A stretch of 64,000 bases of DNA, taken from NCBI GenBank assembly GCA_009733575.1, contig ML769405.1, positions 312,551 to 376,550 of the forward strand. The letters are read 5' to 3'. Source of the DNA: Gymnopus androsaceus JB14. Taxonomy: Eukaryota > Basidiomycota > Agaricomycetes > Agaricales > Omphalotaceae. Both the position numbers and the translations under genes were made by a program. Shown here piece by piece: positions 53,923 to 64,000 of this stretch. The notes beneath the pieces are model-generated. The model searched no databases and was not told the DNA's origin. It saw nothing but the letters and a program-made list of their open reading frames with translations. The stretch's first letter is position 1, and each line of letters begins with the position of its first letter.

Positions 53923-56900
53923 TCATTTCTCATCGCATTTGCTATCTAACTCGTCCCCATCGCCATCTAATTCCTCGTTGCCACTGCTATCCACCTTCAT
54001 GTTAAGATAGTCATCTTTAACCCAGGCCCAGCTCAACGGCCCACATCTCCATTCAGATTTGAATTCATTCACTGCATCCGCCAAATTTGGTCGAGGGGCC
54101 TCGTGAAATATGTCCCTATTCTGAAGCAAACCTTGATAAGTGTCGTTGTCCTTACTTGCAATGACCTTGTAGACATCGCTCTTACATCCCCGGACATGGA
54201 ATGCATAACGTAGATGTGGACGTGGGTCCAGCTGTAAACGGGAGGTCTTACAAGCTGAGGGTTGAATGGCCACAACAGCAGGATCGGCATTAGTCGTTGT
54301 CGTTCCCTTTATGGATGCAGCACCCGCATCCATCTTTTTGACCACTAAACGGGGAGGGAGATAGGTGCGCACACCGACTCCGAGATCAAGGAAGAGAGTG
54401 ATGTAGGGACGCTGATCGACTCGTTTATTGCTACGGTCAACACCTTTGGGAGGGAAAAATCGAAGCTTTGCCTCGTCCATGTCTCTTGTTTTCTGAGGCG
54501 AGGCCTTATCATGACGCAACTTGATCTGGACAAATATGGCTAGAAATCGTATGCTCCGCGATTTTGTCATCCATCAAGATTGGGACCATGAGATCAGCGA
54601 TTTCCTGGGATCGCCAACCTGCGAAGGCGACACCCCGAGTGTACGCAGCCCAGGCTGCAGACGAGGTCATCGCAGAATCATCCCCTCCTTGCGCAAAGTG
54701 GTTGAACCGGACCCGGGCATTTTTGAAACTCTCTCGCAGAGGCACGCCATCACCCTCCGGAATGTTACATGGTATGCTATCCAGAATCATTTTCGCGTGC
54801 TCCGCTGGAAACAATGCTTCTATGAATGTGATCAATGGAACGGATTCACAGAATGTAGGATTTGTTGGATATTGTGATTGAACAGCCTTCATGTACGCCC
54901 GGATAAAAAGCATCTTCGCAACATTTTCACCACGTTGGCCATAGTCGATACCACCAGAGCTAAGCGCGGAGCTCATGAAGAGTGAGGCCAAAAGGTCAAT
55001 TCCTTTGTGATCAGCAACGTCGCAGATACGAAGCACAGAAGCAGCCATTACTGGTTCAGATTTGTAGCCAGCTAGAATATAACTGCGATCGCGAGGGATC
55101 GAAAAAGCAGTACACATGTGGCCGGCTACCAATTCTGCCGCGAGGACTTGCGGTGCCACCTGAAGGGGATGGGAAGAGAGTTTGAGAAGAATATCCAACA
55201 CTGCAAATTTCTGTGCGAGTGACCATGAGCCCAAGTTGTTTACCAAGTCCTCAACACTGCGTGTTGATCGTAAGATCTTCAACCGAACAAGCTTTAGTAG
55301 CTCATCGACTTTGTCATCACGACGAGGTGCGTCGGAGCTACGAAGATATGTATAAAACCTGCACAACATTGAATGTCAGTGAACACCAACAAAGGAATGC
55401 GTTACTCACAATGGCCGTCCAAATTTAGCCAAGAAAAAAATATCGCATACCGCGTCGTTGGTGATACCTGGCGTAACCATCCCCGCATTAGCAAAGGGTT
55501 CCGCTGGTAGTTCAGTGAATGGTGCTGTGACGTTAGAGGGAATTAAAGCTCGCGCAGAACTGGCGACAGCGGGAGAAGGTGAAAGAGCGGGCAACGACGA
55601 GTTTGTTGAAAGAGTAATGAGAAATGCCGAAGGTGATTGTGCCGCGTAATCACTGAAGGCCGACAACACATGGTTGTATACAGAACCGGCTGTAAGTGTA
55701 TGAGCCTCATCGATATACACCACTAATTGTACTGATTCTTGGGGGAGAATACCGCGAAGATTGACGAGGGCTCTATCTGCTTCCTGTCTCGCGCTGCTTT
55801 CTTCTGAAACGGACAGCTGGGAGTTGTTTTGATCGGGTGGGTGAGATTGGGTCGACTGAGAAGAGGGAGATAGCGACCCTTGGGCAGTGTTCTGTTCCGA
55901 AGCATCGGATGAGCGAGCGCGAGCCACCTAGTCATCGTGAGCATCGCGGCAGTAGATAACATTGAATGGCGTCCTATTTTCACCTCATAGGATTTCTTGA
56001 CCTTGTCGTATAGTTCTTGCCTGCAGCGATTGGTTTCAAGATGTCTTGACCAAGCTTTTGCCATAGCTTTCATGCATGCCCTGGTAGCTTCTGGTCTAGA
56101 GAATATCTTCTGCGACTCTTCGTGGACATTCTCGAAAAGCGCAGCGAAGAATAGATGAACTTGGTGTTTGGACTTGATGTTGGTTAGGAGAGAATGTAAC
56201 TGTACGTCAGATGGAGGGTATGCATTGAAATCTGTGGCAGATTAGAACATGATTGAACACAGACACAAAAATCACGTACTCGTTTCGTCAGATAGGAGTC
56301 TGACGTTTATCGGAATGGTAAACACGAGTTTAGCCAGTTCGTTAACTAGACGGGATTTCCCATATCCCGACGACTGTACAATCGCCAGTACGTGAGCATA
56401 ATCCCCTCCTTTGGTGTTCTCTAGTGACTCGAGCAATTCAAGGTGACGGTATCCTTTATATTCGGTTGCCCAAGACATTTCCATCATAAGATTGTTTTCC
56501 TTCTTAAGGGCTTGCACAAAAAAGAATAACGAGATTTTGAGAGGAATATTGAATCGAATCACCTACTTGGGGACGATCGAAGGCGCTGGTCCTCAAATGG
56601 ATTCCATTCAGTGGTCCAGACAGCTAAAAAGAAATTAGTGATGAGAACGAAGAAGAGACTATATCTCATACCTGTGGACTTTCTGGCTAATGGAGACAGC
56701 GATCTGGATTTTCGACAATCCTCCAGTATCGCCAGCAAGTTTTCAAAGCGCAGATCCCCTCCGTCCTCTTCGAGTTCACGCAGCTCTCCGTCAGTGCGGA
56801 GTAGAGTAAGCCACCCTACGAGCGTATTCCTCCGCCTGTGAAGAAGCAGCTCGCCAAGTTTGGTTGCCTGTTTCTTATACAGATCTCCGTAGCAGATTTC

Positions 56901-56924
56901 TTCGGGCGCAGATGTACTCTCCAT
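53923..56924 (-). CDS. P-loop ATPase of a basidiomycete family, function unknown
   Basis: Exons link from MESTSAPEEICYGDLYKKQ at 56924 through several GT-AG introns to a stop at 53923, about 800 residues or more. Walker A is SSGYGKSR (about 56360) and Walker B is VVYIDEAHTL (about 55705), so an NTPase core is clear. The C-terminal half is alpha-helical in character without a known domain. The family is common in agaricomycetes. It loosely resembles the NTPase modules of Crinkler-type and STAND-like proteins, but I cannot place it firmly. One extra base near 54541 breaks the frame at ISAIFVQIKLRHDK, and the truncated duplicate at 29.8-31.0 kb is in frame at that spot. So the break is probably recent or a sequencing error. 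Confidence 0.7.
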
Positions 56925-57648
56925 TCAAGGAGCTTTGTTGGATTGTTGTGAAGGTGAATTTAGAGGTCGTTTGGCAATGGGTGTTGAAGTCATGAGAGAA
57001 TCTTGCCACGTGATTACTCAAAATATCACGATGCCCTAGTCGCAAGTAGTTGCGCCCTACATCAAAATACGTTAGGGACACTCTCGCATAAATTACTCGT
57101 ATCAAATTTACCGAGTCGCGGTTGCAGAACGGGGCCTAAGAGTACAAGCTATGTCAATTTTCCTTGGTTGCAAAGGGTCACTAATCATGAATCGTGATAG
57201 AACAGAACTAAAGTACACGCGTATGTACAAGATCTATGGATTCGCGCTCCTCCGTCCGTGTTCTATACATAGTCGTAAACGAGAAATTGGTACTCAGTGG
57301 GAGGGTATACTCGTAAACAAAGATAAGAGAAAAAAAGTTACATATGAAATGCGACGGAAACTAGTAGTGTACAAGGAAAGGAATATGACTAGTGTAGGAC
57401 AAATGAGAGCGATGAAGAGTGGCATACATATAGAAGAGCTGAGAGAATGAATACCGAATAAATACTAGGTCTATTTCCACGTCGGCCTCGACCTCGACAT
57501 GCTAATATCTGCACTCGTATCAGCGACGACTGATAAATTGGCCATAGATGATGGTTTCAACTTGAAGGACGACACGCCAGAACTTCGAGATATCGAAAGT
57601 CGCTTCACCCTCTTCCCTGGGCTAGCAAGAAGAACCCGCCTCGGCTTG
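56925..57648. other. Spacer between ATPase start and kinesin end, no gene
   Basis: Holds the ATPase promoter side and the kinesin 3' flank. Short open frames here show no conserved content. Confidence 0.4.
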
Positions 57649-60618
57649 TTAGCATCCCCACCTAGGAGGCGACAACTGCGGGATCATACTTGACCTCCTT
57701 CGTCCCTTCTCATTTCGGATTCCAAGGTTCGACCGCCTCCTGTTCTTCATCCCTGACCTCGGCGTTGAGGGTGGTCGTTTGCTTGGACTACCGTGGTGAA
57801 CCCTTGAGCTACCAGCGCTCATGTTCGATTCATTCGCAACAGAGTTCAGACTGCGATCTCCCGAGAGGCTGCGATGTACGCCTTTCTTGAGTGCTCTCGT
57901 CGTCGTCCTCTGCAAGACTGCCTAATGCAGGTACCCGAGGTTTGGACTTTAGGAAGCTGGGGTCTAGACGATTTGGTCGAGGGCGTTTTCCCAATGAAGC
58001 CATAAGAGCGTGGTGCTAAGCTCGAGTCGTGTGTGGAGGCTGGTAACGACATGGAGAGGTTGATACCGACGTTCTCGTCAGTCTTATCATCCTCCCATTC
58101 ACTTTCCGAGCCCCCAAGGGATAAGTTACGATGAGGGGACGCTCTGTAAGCTCGAGGTAGAAGAAGTGCTGGACTGGTTGTCAACCAAAGGACTGGCAGG
58201 TATAACGCTAAGTACGACCGGCGCGATTCTCGAACCACCATCGTCGAGATCGCCTTGACCTGCTTCATCCCTCCACTGCACATTCTTTGAAGTCTTTAGC
58301 CCTCGACGTTCCTTATCCGAAGTCCGTCTGTATGGTTGGGCTGCTATACTAGAACGCAATGATTTCCGGGGAGTTCTGTGTCGGCCAGGAGAAGATGATG
58401 ATGATGAAGCGGCTATCGAGCGTCTTGATCCATGTTTCGTCGTCGTGGTTTGCATCGCCGCAGGACCTGAGCTGATTCTACGAGTGAATGACATCTCGTA
58501 CCCTCTAAAGCTGCTATCCAGAGAGTTGTTGTTACCTCGACGATCGTCGATCTTGTAATTCTCTGTGGAATGACCGACGAGCTGTTTAAAGGCATCGTCG
58601 TTTTTAGCCTTGAGTGTCAACAGCATAGCAGCGACGTCCTGGGAATTATCACCGTCGACAGAGGATTGCAGCAAACGAGAAGCCTCTCCAACCATCACAT
58701 TACATCTCCCAAGCATGCCGATGAGGCCTACCATGACCTGTGTTACGTCGTCAACAGCACTCGCCAGTACGTTCCGTTCTTCCTCTGCTTTCGCCTTGTC
58801 CATCTCCGCCTTCCTACACGCAGTATCAAGCTTAACATTCTCGATGCTAACTTCGTCCAACTTCTCCGACCTCCTCTCCGATACTGCGCGCATAGTCGCG
58901 TCAAACATGGCGCTGGCGTTGGATGATCGGTGAATTCGAGTGTTAAGAACAGAGTCTGCACGGAGTGCTTGTTCTTCTGGACCAGCCAGCGCCTCCAGGA
59001 ACGCGCGCTCCGCCTCCAGATCTGCAGACAAAGACGAACTCGAAGCCAAACTGGCAATCTCTGCTAGACGAGCGCGAATGGCGCCAAGTTTCGATTTGGC
59101 GACTGAAATCTTTCCAAAACAAGCAGCTCCGTCAACGATAGAGGGTTTGGTCTGCTCCATTTTGACTCTGAGGTCGTTCTTTGCCCGTTCAACCTCGGCG
59201 GAGGCTTCGATCCTCTTCCGCCTAACCACATCGTTCTCCGTACTATTCTTCCCTGCCAGTTTGGCTTTCAACTCGGCAACTTCAGAGTTGAGTCGGTTGA
59301 TAGCCTCGACGTATCGTCCGACGTGCCTATCGACATTAACAACGTTTCGGGTGACAACCTTGGTCTTGATCTTTGTAGCTCGTTCGGCGTAAATGAGTGT
59401 ATTGTGAGTGTCGTCGAAATGATTGGAAGTGGGAGCTACGCAGACGATCATGACGGTTTTGCAATTTCCGCCAAGGGAGAACTTTAGCAGTCGGGTGAGT
59501 TTACTGTTTCGGTAGGGAATGTGTCGAGTGGCACCTCCACTCTCGCAGAGAGCATTGATGCAGTTTCCCAAGGCGAGTAGGGATTTGTTGATATTAGCAC
59601 CTTCGACCATGCGCTGACCCATGTTCATAGTAGCAGCAGCACGCTCGCTTCCTGCGAGGTCGATGATGGAGAGTGTGGCCATGGTTTTCTGTTCGGATAG
59701 AGATGCGGTTCTGGGAGATTGGGTAACGTGAACCTGTATGACGGCGTGCGAGCGTGAACTGGTTTCGTTGGCATGCGTAGGACTTTGGGTTGCGTCGCAG
59801 ATTACCCTGGATAACGATCTCTTTTACTTCCTCTGCAGACTTTGGTGAAAGCTCAACAAGACCAGCCACTTTTACCGTCTTGTCTTCCCGAATGGTGAGA
59901 CCTCCTCGTGGTTTTGGTGAGCCCGGTTCAGCGAGCAAGTCGTGGATTTCTTCGTTGTAGATTTCGAGGAATGAGACCACAACGTCCACGATATAATCAT
60001 CTCTTCGATCTTCGATACGTTGAAAGAGATCGGCCATGGTCATGTAAATAATACCGGGGTCAGCCTCTGTGCCGCTGATAGTGTGCGTTTTTCCACATCC
60101 TGTGGCCTATTGAAAGAATCAGTCTATTAAGCCGAGTTGCTACATAGTTCGAGCTCACGCCATAAGCAAACACCGTTGCATTGAAACCTTCCAAAAGTCC
60201 CTGCAGTAACGGCTGCGCAGTTCCTTCATAGACATCCTGCTGGCGAGACTCGTGATTGAAAACCTTGTCGAACATGAATCGCCTATCCTTGTATCGCTTT
60301 GTTCCAGGTGGCAGGAATCCTCGCTCTACGAATGCTCTCGCCTTATCCTTCTCGTCTGGGTCGAATGTCAATATCCGGTCATCAATGATTTGAACCACAT
60401 CTCGAAGGGGCGCAGTATTGGCAACAGGTCGATTGGGAGTGCCGGTAGAGAGAGCGCCTTCTCCGCGAAAGCTGGCGATCATAACATGGATCTGGAAGTC
60501 GAGCAGCTTCCCAAGCTGTCGGAGGTCGCACTCGTACTAAAAGAGGCTTAGTTTGAAGGATAATTCAAGTAGAATGAACAAACTGACCAGCGACGGTTAT
60601 TGAGCCAGCGGCCACCAT
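57649..60618 (-). CDS. Kinesin-8 motor protein (Kip3/Klp5-6 type)
   Basis: The start at 60618 gives MVAAGSITVA, then after an intron VRVRPPTAWEAARLP. Motor motifs follow: RFMFDKVF, P-loop GATGCGKTHT across an intron, VVVSFLEIYNEEIHDLL, switch I NETSSRSHAV, switch II DLAGSE and NINKSLLALGNCINAL. The GFLPPGTKRYKDRRF segment is typical of kinesin-8, a plus-end motor that depolymerises or limits microtubules. A coiled coil and a basic Ser-rich tail follow, ending near ENEKGRRRSSMIPQLSPPR-like sequence at 57649. One-base frame changes are needed near 60470, 59790 (extra A), 58135, 57960 and 57885. Because conserved sequence continues on both sides of each, I regard these as likely sequence errors rather than decay. 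Confidence 0.85.
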
Positions 60619-60838
60619 ATTAAATAGCGTTCAGTAAGTTACTGCTCAGAGCAGAGATTCCGTGAGTTAAGCGTGGATGATAATTTTGGTTCAGAATCAG
60701 AATAAAGTGGTTCAACTCAACGCGGCAACCGCATGTGACCCGTGTGGTACTAGCGCCCGAAAAAAGTCATATGGTCGTACTAGCGCTCATTCGATAATTA
60801 GTCACCGTTGACGCTCTTATCCTCTTATCCTGAGCTTC
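60619..60838. promoter_or_regulatory. Divergent promoter region, kinesin-8 and membrane protein gene
   Basis: 220 bp between two divergent start codons. A repeated phrase GTACTAGCGCYC (60747-60758 and 60777-60788) about 30 bp apart could be a paired regulatory site. Inferred from layout and repetition. Confidence 0.45.
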
Positions 60839-61692
60839 ATGGCTCTCTCCTTTTTACTTGCCTCCACCCTCGTCCTCGACTCCTCGCTCCTATACCTACT
60901 CACACGCGCGCTCCTTCCGAGCCAATTGCTCCAGTTAATTTGAATCCTACTGCTCCGGCTACTCGCAGGAGCTTCACAGATTATCCTTTGACGACCCATC
61001 TAGCATTCCTAGGTGGCCTTACAGCCATAATTCTCCCGATATCCCTAGTTCCCTATCTCCTTCACCAAACGAAAGCTCTCATCTCTCCAACGCACAGTCC
61101 ATGCACTGGAATCACAAACGACGGAAATGCAGCACAGGCTTCAATCGGCAGCAATAGCTAATGCTAGAACTACTTTGACTACACGTGCTGCCAGAAGACG
61201 CATGATTCCCCTTGTGCAGGCAGTGAGGATGGTTGGACAGGAGGTACAGGAAGTTAAGGGTGCGATGGAGAATGACAAGTACGAAAGACATGAGCGGGAG
61301 AAGAAGAATAAAGCTGCACGGTCGGACCTTCAGTATCTGCTGGAAGAAGCAAGGATTGCTCGGTGAGCTTTGTTAAATAATCGTTCAAGTATCACTTCTT
61401 ATGTCTGGTTGTAGCGTTCATGGCGATGCCATTCGATCCCTCGGCGTACCTCTAGCTGAAATTGCTGCATTCATGCATGAGGTAGAACTATGGCTACCCC
61501 AGGTTGAAGGTACCAAGATGAGCATGAGCGAAAAATCCAGAGTCGAAGAGCTTCGAATAATAGCTTTGAGGTTACAGAACTTGCCCAGCGGCCAGCAAAG
61601 ATCGGTTCGTTACGATTCTCTGTTCTGTACGGCTAACGTTTTACAAGGATCTGCAGAAGACAATATTAGACAAACTCGCAGAAATTCGATAG
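60839..61692 (+). CDS. Membrane/coiled-coil protein, fungal conserved, function unknown
   Basis: Begins MALSFLLASTLVLDSSLLYL (a first hydrophobic segment). After a frame change it continues with FTDYPLTTHLAFLGGLTAI and ILPISLVPYLL (a second membrane segment). After another one-base shift come SSLQRTVHALESQTTEMQHR and a long charged helix (VQEVKGAMENDKYERHERE), LGVPLAEIAAFMHEVELWLP and LQKTILDKLAEIR at the stop (61690-61692). Introns lie at about 61362-61415 and 61614-61648, the latter with an unusual GTTCGT donor. Two hydrophobic segments plus a coiled coil suggest an organelle-membrane protein. The two frame changes (near 60910 and 61068) are probably sequence errors. Confidence 0.6.
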
Positions 61693-61955
61693 ACACAGGA
61701 GCAAGTACTGGCCTCGGTCGTTCGAGCTGTGTTCATGTATCAATGTAATCAGTATGTATGATGGAGAAGATGTTGTATGTGTACATAGGAATGGAAGTAT
61801 GTGGTATAATTTGTACAGTGGACAATGCAATTGCGACGAATGAATGAAGAGTTGAAATCACTTGAAGCGAAATCACTTGTAGTGAAAGATGAGAAGGTCC
61901 AATCGTATGTGTAACACCTGCACCGAAGTTCAATGGAGCGCAACACACCCATACC

Positions 61956-63778
61956 TCACGCATGGTCATCGAATTCCTCCTCCGTAAAGCTCTCAGCCGT
62001 CCTTATTGGCTGCAACACATCTTCCAAATTGACCACCTCCGTAGCCACCGTAGCACTGCTGGTGGTCGTGGTAAAAGTCGCAGACGCTGTAGGAACTTCC
62101 GACGCCGCCGCAGACGCAGTCGAACGCAAACCTTGTTCGCCAGTATTCCCAGGCTGACCATTCGCTTCGTTACTCTTGGGACCACGATCACTGAGAAACC
62201 CCAAGCATCCCCTCTCGCAACCCCTCCATCTCACCGGAACCTCCCCTAGATTCTCTACACCCGCAATGACACTCTCCCAGGTGAACCGTTCTTCGACGTG
62301 CTGGAAGAACAGGCCAGAACCACAAGGCAACGCTGATCCTGTGCTCAACTGGGTCTGGGTATGGCGAGGAGAACGACAGACGCCAACACCAGTAATTTCA
62401 CCCTGTTTATGACGATAAAGGGAGTCGGTGGGGTACCCTTTTACCTTCCCAGGTATGGAATACTGCAGACGGTGCATAATCGTTGGCGGTAGCTGTTCTG
62501 TCATGAAAGCGGGAATCTCGTCATAGTATGAGAGAACGACATTTTCAACGCGAGCTGAAGTGGTTGGTGAAGAGGTTTCTGAAGAGGAAAAGGAAAATAG
62601 GCTCCGCAAGCACATTTCGAATAACGAAGGAATGCCATCCTCGTCAATGCACTTTATCGGGGACACAATTTTTGGTCGCTCGGCCTGGAATAAACGGGTC
62701 TTACTCGTGGTAGACCTAGAAAACGTTCGAGTTGAATTCGTACGTGGCGGTGGTGGCAAGAACGGATTTGGATGGAGGCCCAGCGTTGTCAGCTTCATGT
62801 CTAGCATTTCTGCCGGAAGGTAGGTCAACTGGTTTCCAGCAATGTTGAGCTCGTTTAAAGAGCTGAGGAAACGAATTTCAGGAGGAACGAAAGTGAGATT
62901 GTTTGCCCCTACATTTCAGAGAAGATCGTTAGTAAATAAGCAAACGTAGAATAAGATAATCACGCACGAAGGGACAGAACAGTCAAGCGAGTCAGATGGA
63001 AAAGTTGGGGCGGCAGACTGCGGAGATAATTGTCCGCGAGGACCAGGCTCATTTGCTCCCTAGGTACACCTGAAAGTGTAAGCGCACTTGACGCCCGAAC
63101 GAAGTTCAGGCTCCTCCTCCGGGCATGAGAAGGAGGAGCATGAGGATTCTGCGCATTTGACGCGGTGTGTAGAGCCTTGAAGTCCGACGTGACATATTTA
63201 AGCTCAGAGGGTGTAGGTAGGATGACGATCTTCTGAAGGTCCTCGATAGCCCTCTCTGGGATATATGAAAGACCTTGGCTCCTGAAAGTAAAGAAAAAAC
63301 GCGTCTTAGTTTCGAAAATTCGAAACATAAACGTATGTACTCACTCAAAAGTAATATGTAAGCTTGTATCAATACAAGCGCGGTCAACGAGTTCCTGGAA
63401 TCGTTCTTCAGGAGACCGTGTACGGGCAGTGAACAAGTCGCCTTCGGGTCGTCTTCCTACATTCAATTCGTCCATTCTGAAGTCGCTTGGACTAGGAGGT
63501 CGCTCCAAGCTGTAGCGAACCTTCTTTTTCGCGAGATCAGTAGACGGCACATATTCGCCTTCGGATTCATAAGATATGGAGCGCTTTTGTTGCCTTTTCT
63601 CGTAGATCCGAGGTTTTTTGACCTGTTTGGTAGAGCCAGAGAATGGATGCACTAGAGATGGCGAGTTCGAGAGGTCGAAGTCGATGTCTACACTGGATCC
63701 AGGCGAGGATGGAGGTGAAGAGTCCGGGAATGCACAAGGCGATGAGGGTGGAGAGTATGATGCAGACGAGTTAAACAT
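61956..63778 (-). CDS. Leucine-rich-repeat protein, fungal
   Basis: Three exons (63778-63345, 63281-62968, 62908-61956) total 1701 nt, 566 residues, all GT-AG and in frame. The N-terminal 150 residues are Ser/Pro-rich with a basic cluster (EKRQQKRS). The centre holds LRR-type repeats: LVLADNYLRSLPPQLFHLTR, LTVLSLRANNLTFVPPEIRF and LNELNIAGNQLTYLPAEM. The C-terminal half includes GKVKGYPTDSLYRHKQGEI and three regularly spaced Cys (CRSPRH, CGSG, CERGC). LRRs mediate protein contacts; the partner is unknown. The gene is conserved in layout with other fungal LRR proteins of this length. The stop is at 61956, convergent with the preceding gene. Confidence 0.85.
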
Positions 63779-64000
63779 TGGAATTTAGTTAGTAGTTGAA
63801 GCTGGAAGTAAACAGAGACGCGACTATCAGGCACCGGCACATCTTTAAATATTTAGCGCCCATTCAACACGCTCACACGACCTGACCACCATCATGATTA
63901 CTCACTTAAACTTTCAGACTTTTCAAGCTTCAGAATTTCCCAAACTCGAATCGAAGAGCCGATGTGGTTGAGCAAAGCGGCTTATCTTTCCTTCGTCACA
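63779..64000. other. Upstream region of the LRR gene
   Basis: Likely promoter of the LRR gene on the minus strand; nothing else is recognisable before the window ends. Confidence 0.35.

Noticed and set aside
58940..59392. Long plus-strand open frame opposite the kinesin coiled coil
   Set aside because: Shadow of the kinesin frame; the minus strand carries the conserved motor and coiled-coil sequence.

Overview
This window is nuclear DNA from a filamentous basidiomycete, most likely an agaricomycete. The evidence is short (about 50 nt) and very frequent GT-AG introns, typical fungal housekeeping genes (Cactin, ClpX, RanBP1/Yrb1, p24/Emp24, a kinesin-8), lineage-specific multi-copy gene families, and many transposable elements with CpG decay. 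I assembled exons by eye from splice signals and conserved protein motifs. No database search was possible.

Layout. 0.3-2.1 kb: an intact three-exon gene of an unrecognised family (family A). 3.0-8.1 kb: a CpG-depleted partial duplicate of the family A / Cactin junction, split by nested DNA transposons. 8.8-10.5 kb: a frameshifted second family A copy. 10.6-17.7 kb: a compact housekeeping cluster, with Cactin (-) divergent from ClpX (+), and RanBP1 (-) divergent from Emp24 (+). 18.2-19.9 kb: a decayed F-box gene. 21.1-33.4 kb: three copies of a second unrecognised family (family B, faintly kinase-like). Copy 1 carries a tandemly amplified exon-intron unit. Copy 2 is joined to the remains of a homeobox gene. 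Copy 3 differs from copy 2 mainly by one-base indels and abuts a truncated copy of the ATPase gene found at 54-57 kb. 34.8-36.7 kb: a small secreted-protein gene with a Mutator-like element inserted exactly at a splice acceptor. 37-53 kb: an AT-rich transposon graveyard with several TIR elements whose target-site duplications are readable, copia and MULE remnants, and a complete LTR-flanked element at 49540-53126. 53.9-63.8 kb: a P-loop ATPase gene, a kinesin-8 gene, a membrane/coiled-coil gene and a leucine-rich-repeat gene.

Most unusual object: the LTR element at 49540-53126. It encodes no recognisable reverse transcriptase or integrase. Its interior is filled from end to end with short, mostly perfect inverted repeats (7-14 bp stems, mostly 1-9 nt loops, at least 34 listed). 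Some lie back to back, and their stems show compensatory double substitutions between about 180-bp tandem modules. This argues for selection on, or active repair of, hairpins in the DNA or RNA.

Caution on sequence quality: several otherwise well conserved genes (ClpX, kinesin-8, the 60.8-kb gene, the ATPase) carry isolated one-base frameshifts. These look more like residual long-read indels than real decay.
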